Position numbers and translations under genes: made by a program | In this document: piece by piece, positions 8,661 through 16,996 of the stretch | Position numbering within the stretch: position 1 is the stretch's first letter | How the letters are laid out: each line of letters starts with the position of its first letter | From: Syntrophales bacterium | GTDB taxonomy: Bacteria > Desulfobacterota > Syntrophia > Syntrophales > CG2-30-49-12 | Direction: 5' to 3' | Assembly (NCBI GenBank): GCA_030018935.1 | Contig: JASEGZ010000016.1 | Coordinates: 1 to 38,035 of the forward strand | Length of the DNA stretch: 38,035 nucleotides | Notes under the pieces: generated by a model | Told to the model about the DNA's origin: nothing | The model's database searches: none | Seen by the model: the letters and a program-made list of their open reading frames with translations, nothing else

Positions 8661-10598
8661 TTACTTCCCGATGGTCATTAACGGATCGCCCACGGCGACC
8701 GTATCACCCGGAGATACAAATATCTCTCCCACTTTTCCATTTATTTCCGATATAATATTATTCAGCATCTTCATGGCCTCCAGAACGATCAGTAGCTGTC
8801 CCGCTGTTACCTCATCCCCTTCTGCCACGGGTATTTCCCTGACACAGGCGGCAATCTGTGACCGGATGTCGCCTGCCTTTGCCAGGGCGTCAATCTCTTT
8901 CGAGGATAATGTAACCTTTCTCTTGACCCCCTCTCCTTCCTCTCCAAGCTCTGTTAGTATCGGTTCCGGGTGGTGGTCAATGATCAGGTGTGTAACAACA
9001 TCTCCCGCCTTTGTCTTGCGCTGGTGACCAATTTCAATGGAATGCCTTTTCCCGGAAGCATCGGGAAACTCTAATCTTTCCCCGAAATCAAACCCTCCCC
9101 GCTTAAACCAGATAGAAGGAGGCAGTACCCAGGTCTTACCGTACTTCGCCTCAAATTTGAGGAAATCCACCGCATCATTGGGGTGCTGTAAATATAAAAC
9201 TAGTTCATCCTCCGTTGCGCCGCGTCTCAGACGATGTTCCAGTGTCTTCTTTTCTATCTCAAGGTCTGTGTCTTCAATCTTCTGGTAACCGCCATCGCGT
9301 TTCAGAATTTCTTTCCACGCCGGGCCGAAGATGGTCTGATAAATATCATCCGACGGACGGTAAAAGGGAAACTCACCATATCTGCCCAGCAGCAGATTCT
9401 TCAGATCGTCACTGGCGTCTTTATATCTCGCCTTCTTCAGGACGTTGTTGACCGCCGTTGTCCAGAGGATCTGGGAACCAGGTGTTACACTCCACCAGTT
9501 TCCCAGCTCTACTTGAACCTTCGGCAGTTCATTTTGCAGGATTTCCGGCATCAAGTGTAGGAACTCTCCCTTGAGGGCCTGTTCAAAACTTGAACCTGTG
9601 GCTCCCCCGGGGAGTTTATGTATCTGCACGGTGGGATCAAATCCGAAAAACTGGGACTCAAAATCCTTATAGTATTCCCTTTCCCTTCGTAAGACATTGG
9701 ACGTATCAATGACAGCCTGCCGGTCAAGGCCAGCGGCGTGGTATCTGTATTCATCAAGGGTATCCACCACGGTCAGTATGGGAGGGGGGCCGTAGAAACC
9801 GACGAAGGCATGGTCTCCTGCATCCACAATTTTGGCGCCGGAGAGCACCGCCTCCACAATTCTTCCGATATCATTGCCGTCTGTGTTGTGTCCGTGATAA
9901 TGAATAATAAGATCGGGGTATTTCCCCAGGATCGCCTTCACGAGATTGCCGATCCGTCTGGGTGTTCCCAATCCCCCGTGGTTTTTTATGCAGAGAATAA
10001 TATCGTCTCCGGTTACCTCGAGGATCTCTCCCACCTTTTTTACATAAAATTCGTCTGTATGCTCCGGTCCGGTGGAAAAGCATATCGCCGGTTCTAAGAT
10101 ACATCCTGCCGCCTTCACCTCTTCAAAGACGGGGATCATATTCGGTATGTAATTGAGAAAATCAAATACCCGCCATACATGGATATACCGGGCGAAACTT
10201 CGCACTGTTAAACGAATCACATTTTCCGGATAGGGCCGGTAACCGAACAGATTGATCCCGCGACAGAGGGTCTGAAATAATGTGTCAGGCATACTGGCGC
10301 TTAAGATCTGCAATTTTTCCAGGGGATTGATCTGCTTCCTCAGCATGTCCACGTGAACGGAGGCGCCACCGGATATTTCTATGGAAAAATAGCCGGCGTC
10401 GTTTCTCTGTTCGGCAACTAAGAGCTGGGTACGGGGCATGATCCGGTTTTTAAGATCTGACTGGGAGAGGTCCCTTTCCGTATTGGTAACATAGTAACCA
10501 TTTGTATTTCTGATCTTCTCGATAATATGACGAACCCCTTTTTCCTTCAATTCCTTGGGGGTTATTCTTTCATCGTAAGTCTGTCTTGATATTTTCAT
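8661..10598 (-). CDS. pycB: pyruvate carboxylase subunit B-like biotin-dependent carboxyltransferase
   Basis: Probably transfers carboxyl from carboxybiotin to pyruvate, giving oxaloacetate. Of its 645 aa, residues about 35-330 are an HMGL-like TIM barrel and about 575-645 a biotinyl domain with EAMKM (biotinylated Lys610). Expected metal and carbamyl-lysine positions are present: Asp43 in ERDLSQS, Lys205 in CIKNHGG, His235 and His237 in HYHGHN. The surrounding motifs differ from the textbook RDAHQS, KDMAG and HTHD forms, so this is a divergent branch and the substrate could be another 2-oxoacid. The partner pycA lies immediately upstream, across a repeat spacer. A sodium-pump decarboxylase alpha subunit is less likely because no beta or gamma subunits are nearby. 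Confidence 0.85.
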   Translation of the reverse strand: MKISRQTYDERITPKELKEKGVRHIIEKIRNTNGYYVTNTERDLSQSDLKNRIMPRTQLLVAEQRNDAGYFSIEISGGASVHVDMLRKQINPLEKLQILSASMPDTLFQTLCRGINLFGYRPYPENVIRLTVRSFARYIHVWRVFDFLNYIPNMIPVFEEVKAAGCILEPAICFSTGPEHTDEFYVKKVGEILEVTGDDIILCIKNHGGLGTPRRIGNLVKAILGKYPDLIIHYHGHNTDGNDIGRIVEAVLSGAKIVDAGDHAFVGFYGPPPILTVVDTLDEYRYHAAGLDRQAVIDTSNVLRREREYYKDFESQFFGFDPTVQIHKLPGGATGSSFEQALKGEFLHLMPEILQNELPKVQVELGNWWSVTPGSQILWTTAVNNVLKKARYKDASDDLKNLLLGRYGEFPFYRPSDDIYQTIFGPAWKEILKRDGGYQKIEDTDLEIEKKTLEHRLRRGATEDELVLYLQHPNDAVDFLKFEAKYGKTWVLPPSIWFKRGGFDFGERLEFPDASGKRHSIEIGHQRKTKAGDVVTHLIIDHHPEPILTELGEEGEGVKRKVTLSSKEIDALAKAGDIRSQIAACVREIPVAEGDEVTAGQLLIVLEAMKMLNNIISEINGKVGEIFVSPGDTVAVGDPLMTIGK

Positions 10599-10623
10599 TA
10601 CATTGATCTCCGTTTATGTCATG

Positions 10624-10686
10624 TCATACGTCTTACGTCTTTTATATTATGACTTATGACTTACGACATACGACATACGACATACG
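10624..10686. repeat. heptamer tandem array in the pycB-pycA spacer
   Basis: Nine contiguous 7-bp units on the plus strand: TCATACG, TCTTACG, TCTTTTA, TATTATG, ACTTATG, ACTTACG, then ACATACG three times. Compared with the array at 8614-8655 it differs mainly by whole units gained or lost, while a 19-bp core is identical. It begins immediately beyond the pycA TAG stop (10688-10690). Confidence 0.85.
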
Positions 10687-10687
10687 A

Positions 10688-12142
10688 CTAATAAGTGTAA
10701 GGGTTTGTTTTTCTTACATGAATTTCCGCAATCACCCTGGCAAGTTTAGCAATCTCCCGTTCTGGTTCCGGATAGTTGAAAATCTCCGGGTGCGTGTCCA
10801 GGTACCCCGTATCAAACCTTCCCGCTTTAAAATCAGGTTCATCACAGATGGCAAGATAAAAGGGAATTGTAGTTTTGGGACCGACAATCAAAAAATCGTT
10901 CAACGCCCTTTTCAGCCTCTGTATCGTCTGTTCCCAGTTGTACCCACGGATGGTCATCTTTACCATCAACGAATCGTATTCGGTAGGGATCTTGAATCCT
11001 TGATAGACACCGCCATCAAGTCTAACCCCCGGACCGCCCGGCGATTGATAGACTTCCACAATTTTCCCCCCCTCCGGCATAAAATTATTTTGGGGGTCTT
11101 CGGCGTTGATCCTTACCTGAATTGCCTTGCCCACCAGGTTTATCCGCTCCTGCGGTATATCGAGGGCATGACCTTCGGCAATTCGTATCTGTTCCCTGAC
11201 AATATCTATCAGGGTCAGTGCTTCCGTGATCGTATGCTCTACCTGTAATCTCGTGTTCACTTCCATGAACCAGAATTCGTTTGTGTGGGAATCAACGAGA
11301 AATTCAACCGTCCCCGCATTCGTGTAATTGGCCTCCCTAACAACCCTGATGGCATTTTCATACATGGCTTTCAGGACATCGTCGGGGAGTTCAGCCGGGG
11401 CAATCTCGAGCAGTTTTTGATGCCTCCGTTGAATGGAGCAGTCCCGGGAACCCAAATGGATAATGTTTCCATGACAATCGGCGAGGATCTGTATCTCCAC
11501 ATGTCGAGGAACCTCAATACATTTTTCCAGATAAATGCTGTCGTCATTGAAGGAGGAAAGGGCCTCTGATCTTGCCAGAGGTAACTGATTCAGAAGCTCT
11601 ATCTCATCGGTGACCTTCCTAATCCCTCTACCGCCGCCACCCGACGATGCCTTTAACATCAAGGGATAGCCGTATTTTTTGCCAAAGGCAATGGCTTCAT
11701 TTATCCCCGCTTCTCCGGGAGACAGGTTATCCGTACCGGGTATAAGGGGGATATTGGCCCTGGCCATGATCTTCCTTGCGGTTACTTTATTTCCCAGATC
11801 TCGCATGGCCTCGGGAGGAGGACCGATAAAAATGATCCCGGCCTCTTCACATGCTACGGAAAGATCGGGATTTTCGGATAAAAATCCATAACCGGGATGA
11901 ATGGCATCGGCGTTACTTTTTCGTGCCGCCCATATGACCCTGTCAATATCGAGATAATCTTTCCTCGGACCGTCACCGATCATGATCGCATCGTCGGCCG
12001 ACCTGATAAAATAGGCTTCACTGTCCGGTTTTTCATATATCGCCACGGCGGTAAGTCCCAATTCCCTGACTGTTCTTATGATACGCAGGGCGACTTCACC
12101 CCTGTTAGCTATCAATACCCTCTTGATCTTCCCTTTTGCCAT
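10688..12142 (-). CDS. pycA: biotin carboxylase, probable pyruvate carboxylase subunit A
   Basis: Carboxylates the biotin carried on the partner subunit using ATP and bicarbonate. The 484-aa protein has the biotin carboxylase layout: RVLIANRGEVALRIIRT at the N-terminus, HPGYGFLSEN, the glycine-rich ATP-grasp loop KASSGGGGRGIRKV, EVNTRLQVEH with the catalytic Glu/Arg region, and a C-terminal domain with RINAEDP. AccC of acetyl-CoA carboxylase and PccA-type subunits look similar. The assignment to pyruvate carboxylase rests on the adjoining pycB, which carries the biotinyl domain. ATG at 12140-12142 has GGGGG upstream, and a good promoter lies at 12192-12220. Confidence 0.88.
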   Translation of the reverse strand: MAKGKIKRVLIANRGEVALRIIRTVRELGLTAVAIYEKPDSEAYFIRSADDAIMIGDGPRKDYLDIDRVIWAARKSNADAIHPGYGFLSENPDLSVACEEAGIIFIGPPPEAMRDLGNKVTARKIMARANIPLIPGTDNLSPGEAGINEAIAFGKKYGYPLMLKASSGGGGRGIRKVTDEIELLNQLPLARSEALSSFNDDSIYLEKCIEVPRHVEIQILADCHGNIIHLGSRDCSIQRRHQKLLEIAPAELPDDVLKAMYENAIRVVREANYTNAGTVEFLVDSHTNEFWFMEVNTRLQVEHTITEALTLIDIVREQIRIAEGHALDIPQERINLVGKAIQVRINAEDPQNNFMPEGGKIVEVYQSPGGPGVRLDGGVYQGFKIPTEYDSLMVKMTIRGYNWEQTIQRLKRALNDFLIVGPKTTIPFYLAICDEPDFKAGRFDTGYLDTHPEIFNYPEPEREIAKLARVIAEIHVRKTNPYTY

Positions 12143-12191
12143 TGTCTACCCCCATCAAATTTTATTCATGGATTTGTAAGTGTCCGGTGAA

Positions 12192-12220
12192 TTATTACCT
12201 TTATCAAAGGCTTGTGTCAA
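12192..12220 (-). promoter_or_regulatory. probable sigma-70 promoter of pycA
   Basis: On the minus strand there is a perfect -35 TTGACA (12215-12220), a 17-bp spacer and a -10-like TAATAA (12192-12197). This would start a transcript near 12185, about 43 nt ahead of the pycA ATG. Confidence 0.6.
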
Positions 12221-12241
12221 TCACTTTATAATAGCCCAGAA

Positions 12242-12277
12242 GGGCAAAGGCTTGAGAGGCACAAAGTTGTCGTGCCT
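12242..12277 (+). repeat. 36-bp dispersed repeat word, 35/36 identical to 26424-26459 (reverse)
   Basis: Contains GGCAAAGGCTTGAGAGGC followed by a CACAAAGTTGTC stretch. The same 36 bases occur on the opposite strand inside the TIR-bounded element at 26357-26480 with one difference. It belongs to the approximately 8-bp-period class of spacer repeats and may be the broken outer part of the neighbouring element at 12329-12523. The 12143-12551 interval, 409 bp without a gene, is otherwise filled by the pycA promoter and that element. Confidence 0.75.
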
Positions 12278-12328
12278 GCCTGTGCGCCCGGAAAATTGTC
12301 TTGACGGGAGAAGAGAAGATAGGTTAAA

Positions 12329-12523
12329 GGTAATTGCTCAGGCACAAAGAGACAAAGGCACATAGGCACAAAGTTGTAGGAATACGATCGGAATAGAGGA
12401 CACAACCTGTCCAAATACCGCTTTGTAAACATTTTATGGGAACTTAAGCAACTCATTCTCTTCAGATCTCTCGACTCTGTGCCTTTGGTGCTCTCAAGCC
12501 TTTGTGCCTACCTGAATAGTTAC
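12329..12523. repeat. TIR-bounded octamer-array element upstream of the EF-G paralogue
   Basis: Bounded by GTAATTGCTCAGG on the left and CCTGAATAGTTAC on the right (10 of 13 bases match as inverted repeats). It is the same terminus type as the elements at 26357-26480 and 34678-34757. The left interior holds 8-bp units such as GGCACAAA and GAGACAAA (four in a row from 12341). The right interior has TCTGTGCC/TTTGGTGC-type units. I see no clear flanking duplication. Confidence 0.6.
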
Positions 12524-12551
12524 ATTTATTGTTATCCAGAAAGGAGTTTCC

Positions 12552-14627
12552 ATGGCAAAATACGAGGTTAAATCTTTAAGAAATGTGGCCATCGTGGGAC
12601 ATGGGGGAACCGGAAAAACATCCCTCTGTGAGTCTTTTCTTTACATCGCCGGTAAATCAGACCGGCCGGGGAGGGTAGACGAAGGGACTTCCTGCATGGA
12701 TTTTGAACCGGAGGAACAGAAGAGGCATATCTCGATCAGTGCGGCAACTAATTTCTTTGACTGGGAAAAGCACGGGATCAATATCATTGACACACCGGGG
12801 GATTCCAATTTTACCTATGATACCCAAAACTGCCTCCGTATTGTTGATGGCGCCATCATTTTAATAGATGCTGTCGGGGGGGTTGAATTTCAGACGGAGA
12901 CGGTGTGGAAATACGCTGATGAGTTTAAACTCCCGAGGATCGTTTATATCAATAGAATGGACAGAGAAAGGGCAGATTTCTTCAAGGCTGTTGAGGGCAT
13001 AAAGAACCGGTTGGGGATAAAAGCGACCCCTCTTTTTCTTCCCGTAGGTGTGGAAGAATCGTTTAAAGGGGTTGTAGACCTCATGGCGATGAAAGCCCTG
13101 GTCTTTGACGATCCAAAGGGAAGTTACAGGTTGGAAGACATTCCCGCCGATATGATGGACCGTGTTGAAAAATACAGAGAAACAATGGTGGAAGATATTG
13201 CTGAATCTGATGAAAAATTGATGGATAAATACTTAGAAGGGGAAGAACTCGGTCTCGACGACCTGAAGACCGGCCTGAAAAAAGGTGTCGTCTCAGGCGC
13301 CCTGATTCCGATTGCATGCGGATCAGCAATAAAAAATATCGGTGTTACACCGTTGCTGGAAATGATAGTCGCCTATCTCCCCTCACCGGTAGATCGTGGA
13401 CCGGTGGCAGGAAAGAAGCCGGATACGGGGGGGGTGGAAAAAAGGTCTCCTGAGGAATCTGCTCCTTTCTCCGCCATGGTATTTAAAACTATTGCCGATC
13501 CTTATGCCGGTCGCCTGACTCTATTCAGGGTATATTCAGGAACGGTAAGGTCAGACTCCAACATCTACAACTCGTCCCGAAAGTTCAGTGAACGGTTCGG
13601 AAATATCTTTTTTCTGGAAGGGAAAAACCAGCAACCTGCCGGCTCCCTTGTACCGGGAGACATTGCCGCCGTGGCCAAATTAAAGGAGACAGCGACAGGA
13701 GACACCGTCTGCGACGAAAAATCGCCTATCGTTTACGAAAAGGTCGTTCCTCCTCCTGCTGTTACCTCTTTTGCCGTGGAACCTAAAACGAGAGGGGATG
13801 AAGAAAAGATCGTATCTTCTATCAACAGGTTGATTGAGGAGGATCCCTCCCTTACCTTTCACAGGGACGAACAGACCAAGGAGATGATCCTCTCCGGGCT
13901 GGGGCAGGTTCACATCGAAGTGGCGGTGGAAAAAATGCGGAGGAAATTCGGTTTGGAGGTCAATTTAAAGACACCCAAAGTCCCCTATAAAGAAACAATT
14001 AAAGGAAAAACGAGAGTTCAGGGAAAGTATAAAAGACAATCAGGGGGAAGGGGGCAGTACGGTGATACCTGGCTGGAGCTTGAACCACTCCCAAGAGGGA
14101 TGGGCTTCGAATTTGTTGACAGGATCGTAGGAGGCATTATACCACAACAGTACAGACCTGCTGTCGAAAAGGGTATCATCGAGGCCCTGGGGGAAGGGGT
14201 CCTCGCCGGTTACCCCATTGTGGACGTGAGGGTTACCCTCGTTGATGGTTCGTACCATACTGTTGATTCATCGGAGATGGCCTTTAAGATAGCTGGATCG
14301 ATGGGATTCAAGAAAGGCGTTCTGGCATGCCAGCCAACCCTTCTGGAACCGATTGTCAATATCGAGATCGAGATCCCTGATGAGTATATGGGTGACGTCA
14401 TCGGTGATTTGAACAGCAGGCGTGGCAGGATCTCTGGCATGGATACGAGAGGAGCGCATCAGATAGTGAAGGGACAGGTCCCTCTCGCCGAGATTCTGAA
14501 CTATGCAGCAGACTTGAGATCAATGACCAGCGGGAGAGGGACCTTCACCTACCAGCACTCCCATTATGAAGAGGTTCCACCTCCTATTGCCGAGAGAATC
14601 ATCGCCGCCTCGAAGAAGGAAGAGTAA
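12552..14627 (+). CDS. elongation factor G-like GTPase (EF-G paralogue)
   Basis: A translational GTPase of 691 aa with all five EF-G domains. The G1 loop is GHGGTGKT (residues 16-23) instead of AHIDAGKT, switch II contains IDTPGD, and G4 reads INRMD where canonical factors have NKMD. These departures are typical of the EF-G2/FusA-like paralogue group rather than the housekeeping fusA of the str operon. The biological role of these paralogues is not well settled; ribosome recycling or slow translocation have been shown for some. The GTP-binding, domain IV (GGRGQYGD) and C-terminal regions are complete. ATG at 12552 is preceded by AAAGGAG. It is followed 4 nt later by mogA, implying co-transcription. 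Confidence 0.9.
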   Translation: MAKYEVKSLRNVAIVGHGGTGKTSLCESFLYIAGKSDRPGRVDEGTSCMDFEPEEQKRHISISAATNFFDWEKHGINIIDTPGDSNFTYDTQNCLRIVDGAIILIDAVGGVEFQTETVWKYADEFKLPRIVYINRMDRERADFFKAVEGIKNRLGIKATPLFLPVGVEESFKGVVDLMAMKALVFDDPKGSYRLEDIPADMMDRVEKYRETMVEDIAESDEKLMDKYLEGEELGLDDLKTGLKKGVVSGALIPIACGSAIKNIGVTPLLEMIVAYLPSPVDRGPVAGKKPDTGGVEKRSPEESAPFSAMVFKTIADPYAGRLTLFRVYSGTVRSDSNIYNSSRKFSERFGNIFFLEGKNQQPAGSLVPGDIAAVAKLKETATGDTVCDEKSPIVYEKVVPPPAVTSFAVEPKTRGDEEKIVSSINRLIEEDPSLTFHRDEQTKEMILSGLGQVHIEVAVEKMRRKFGLEVNLKTPKVPYKETIKGKTRVQGKYKRQSGGRGQYGDTWLELEPLPRGMGFEFVDRIVGGIIPQQYRPAVEKGIIEALGEGVLAGYPIVDVRVTLVDGSYHTVDSSEMAFKIAGSMGFKKGVLACQPTLLEPIVNIEIEIPDEYMGDVIGDLNSRRGRISGMDTRGAHQIVKGQVPLAEILNYAADLRSMTSGRGTFTYQHSHYEEVPPPIAERIIAASKKEE

Positions 14628-14631
14628 AGTA

Positions 14632-15123
14632 ATGTTAATTCATGCCGGGGTTATCACGATAAGCGACAGAGGGGCACGGGGAGAACGGGAAGATAAAAGC
14701 GGTCAGGAGATCATCAGAATGCTAACAGATGCTACCATAAATGTCACCCATACCATGATCATTCCTGACGAAAAAGAGCAGATTAAAGAAACGCTCATCG
14801 AATGTACCGATAGAAGAAAGCTTGATCTGATCGTGACAACGGGTGGCACAGGCGTCAGTCCCCGGGATGTAACGCCAGACGCCACCCTGGAGGTAATCGA
14901 AAGAGAAGTACCCGGTATGGCAGAAGCGATGCGGCGGGAAAGCGCAACGATTACACCGCATGCGATGATATCGAGGGCTGTAGTGGGAATAAGAGGCCAT
15001 TCGTTGATTGTTAATCTCCCCGGCAGCCCGAAAGGTGTCCGGGAAAATCTGGCGGTCATCCTCCCCGCCTTGAAACACGCCGTGGAGAAGATCAGGGGTG
15101 ATGAGGCTGAATGTGCGTCTTGA
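14632..15123 (+). CDS. mogA: molybdopterin adenylyltransferase / MoaB-Mog family protein
   Basis: Activates molybdopterin by adenylation before metal insertion into the molybdenum/tungsten cofactor. The 163-aa single-domain protein has the family fold signatures: ITISDRGARGEREDKSG at the N-terminus, TTGGTGVSPRDVTPDAT in the middle with the substrate-binding loop, and LIVNLPGSPKGVRENL near the C-terminus. MoaB and MogA are hard to tell apart by eye. The open frame extends further upstream inside the EF-G gene; I chose ATG 14632, which begins at the conserved region. The last 32 bp overlap the convergent Mut7-C gene. Confidence 0.88.
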   Translation: MLIHAGVITISDRGARGEREDKSGQEIIRMLTDATINVTHTMIIPDEKEQIKETLIECTDRRKLDLIVTTGGTGVSPRDVTPDATLEVIEREVPGMAEAMRRESATITPHAMISRAVVGIRGHSLIVNLPGSPKGVRENLAVILPALKHAVEKIRGDEAECAS

Positions 15124-15559
15124 AAAAATGATGGATATTATCTCTGTGAGTACCGGGCCAGAAGATCCCTCTGCATCGGGGACATCTGTGAAATTGGGAG
15201 CAATTTTCAAAAACGTAAGGAGGGACCATGCCGGCAATCTCCCCCTTGGGAACTTTTTCTAATTCCTCATTACATTTAAGGCAGATGGTGAACAACCTCT
15301 CCGGTTGAGGATGGAGGGAAAATTCCTCCATTACCTCTCTGATCTGATCCTGGACGTGGTCATTTTGAATGACAAACAACCGACCCGAAAATTCTCTTTT
15401 CGCCAGATCCCTTTTTCTTGTCAGGGCAATTCTTCCTTCCCTCTGGGCCTTCCTTAAAAAGTCTCGATCCGCATTGCCGGTATAGAAAGTGGTATCGTAC
15501 CCTAAGATCCGCAGCCACTTAGCCAGTTTTCCCAGGTTAGCATCTGTAATAAACTTCAT
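15092..15559 (-). CDS. Mut7-C RNAse domain-containing protein
   Basis: 155 aa. The N-terminal part (KFITDANLGKLAKWLRILGYD) with conserved Asp6, and ALTRKRDLAK further on, match the Mut7-C (formerly DUF82) PIN-like domain, presumed to be a ribonuclease. The C-terminal part is a zinc-ribbon-like segment with a CLKC pair and an HRCPRCRG pair. Many homologues carry an extra N-terminal ubiquitin-like domain, which this one lacks. Its function in bacteria is unproven. It is convergent with mogA, whose 3' end it overlaps by 32 bp. Confidence 0.85.
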   Translation of the reverse strand: MKFITDANLGKLAKWLRILGYDTTFYTGNADRDFLRKAQREGRIALTRKRDLAKREFSGRLFVIQNDHVQDQIREVMEEFSLHPQPERLFTICLKCNEELEKVPKGEIAGMVPPYVFENCSQFHRCPRCRGIFWPGTHRDNIHHFFKTHIQPHHP

Positions 15560-15662
15560 TGTAACTTAAGGGCAAACACAAGATTTTTTCGCATGAAATC
15601 ACTACTGTCCGGTTAAGTATCGAATAAAGTCAACTCGCGAAACCAGAGCATATATTGTGGGA

Positions 15663-16871
15663 TTAGAAACGGTAATTTATCTCAAAGCCCGGTACCGGTA
15701 CATTCCCCGATACTTCTCCATTGGGATACCCTACCAAGCTCTCCGTATTCTCTCTATCAATAACAGCCGTATAAACAAAGAAGAGATCGGCTTTCCAGTT
15801 GCCCGACTCGAAGCCTATGCCACCGAAGAACATGTGGAAATTCACATCGGCAAGGAGAGGGGAGAGATATTTCGAATCAACGGAGTGTTCATCATACTCA
15901 TAACCGGTGCGCAGGACGATCTTATCATTATACCTGTACTCCACCCCGGCGGAATACCTCATCGTATCCCTCGAATCCTTGACCAAGGGCTGATTCGGGA
16001 GGGGAAGGCCTCTGAACCGGAATTCTGATTTGTCGAGATATGTCCAATCCGCCCACTTTGCGGTGGCACTGAAGGTCAGCCTTGGATTCGGCTTATAGGC
16101 CAGGCCCAGGCTGACCATCTGGGGCCAGTAGAGATCGATATCTACACTGCCATCTATTCCCCCTAATTTGGCGTCCCCCTCTAGGGAAGTTTTCATGGGG
16201 CTTCGCCAGTTGAGACCAGCTGTTAATGAAGGAGTGAGTTCGTAAAGAAGCCCGATAGTGCAGCCATAGCCAAATCCGTCGGCTTCTGTTTCCAGGTACA
16301 TCCCCAGGGGAGTGCCGGTTACAGGATCCCGTAAAGGCTGGTTAAACTCCGCTGCTCCATACCCGATGTTCAGTTCAAACCCTACTGCAAGACGGGGGTT
16401 TATTCGGTAGGCGATGGTAGGTGCCAAATACATGACCCCTGCCGAGGATTCAATATCATCATAGATACCGTGGGCAGGATCCTTATAGAAATTAAATCCC
16501 ACCCCTAATGTGCTGTAGATTCCGATGCCGAGCACCACCGGCTTGGCCCTGTCGGTAGTATAGCCAAAAAACGGTATCGGCGCCGTCACGTGATTTCTTT
16601 GATTATATCCCTCCCTGTTCCGGTAATTCATGCGAACAAAAACAACCTCAGCTCCTCCTGCTATATTTTCGCCTTCGATCCTCGTAAGTCCTGCGGGATT
16701 ATAGTAGAAAGCGGCAATCGGATCGTCCGGGTTCGCCACCACGCTTGCCATACCCATCCCCCTTGCGCCAACCGCCCCGGGTTCCGTAATGTTGGCATGA
16801 CCGTTGCTGATGGGTAGCAGAAGTAAGATTGCGATGGGGCCGAGAACCCCACCAAACTTAAATCTTTTCAT
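15663..16871 (-). CDS. outer membrane protein of the OmpP1/FadL/TodX family
   Basis: A 402-aa outer membrane beta-barrel of the hydrophobic-substrate transporter type (long-chain fatty acids or aromatics). The N-terminus is a signal peptide (a lysine, a hydrophobic run, then cleavage after about residue 26, SNGHA). It is followed by AVGARGMGMASVVANPDDP and AAFYYNPAGLTRIEG, the hallmark FadL plug region. The remainder shows alternating barrel strands with aromatic girdles, and the protein ends in a strand with terminal Phe (NYRF), as needed for BAM assembly. The substrate cannot be told from sequence. It stands alone in a minus-strand block downstream of purL. Confidence 0.92.
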   Translation of the reverse strand: MKRFKFGGVLGPIAILLLLPISNGHANITEPGAVGARGMGMASVVANPDDPIAAFYYNPAGLTRIEGENIAGGAEVVFVRMNYRNREGYNQRNHVTAPIPFFGYTTDRAKPVVLGIGIYSTLGVGFNFYKDPAHGIYDDIESSAGVMYLAPTIAYRINPRLAVGFELNIGYGAAEFNQPLRDPVTGTPLGMYLETEADGFGYGCTIGLLYELTPSLTAGLNWRSPMKTSLEGDAKLGGIDGSVDIDLYWPQMVSLGLAYKPNPRLTFSATAKWADWTYLDKSEFRFRGLPLPNQPLVKDSRDTMRYSAGVEYRYNDKIVLRTGYEYDEHSVDSKYLSPLLADVNFHMFFGGIGFESGNWKADLFFVYTAVIDRENTESLVGYPNGEVSGNVPVPGFEINYRF

Positions 16872-16996
16872 CTGTCTTCTCCTTCCTCAAACCCCTCGTG
16901 ATTTTGTGGTAACTTTTGAAAGTGTCCAACAAGATTCTTTAAAAACGCTACTCAAGATTAAGTACAATAACGTGGTCCATGCCCGTAAGAATCACA

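Noticed and set aside
12552-14627. Housekeeping fusA
   Set aside because: The G1 loop GHGGTGKT and G4 INRMD, and the absence of rpsL, rpsG and tuf neighbours, point to the EF-G paralogue group rather than canonical EF-G.
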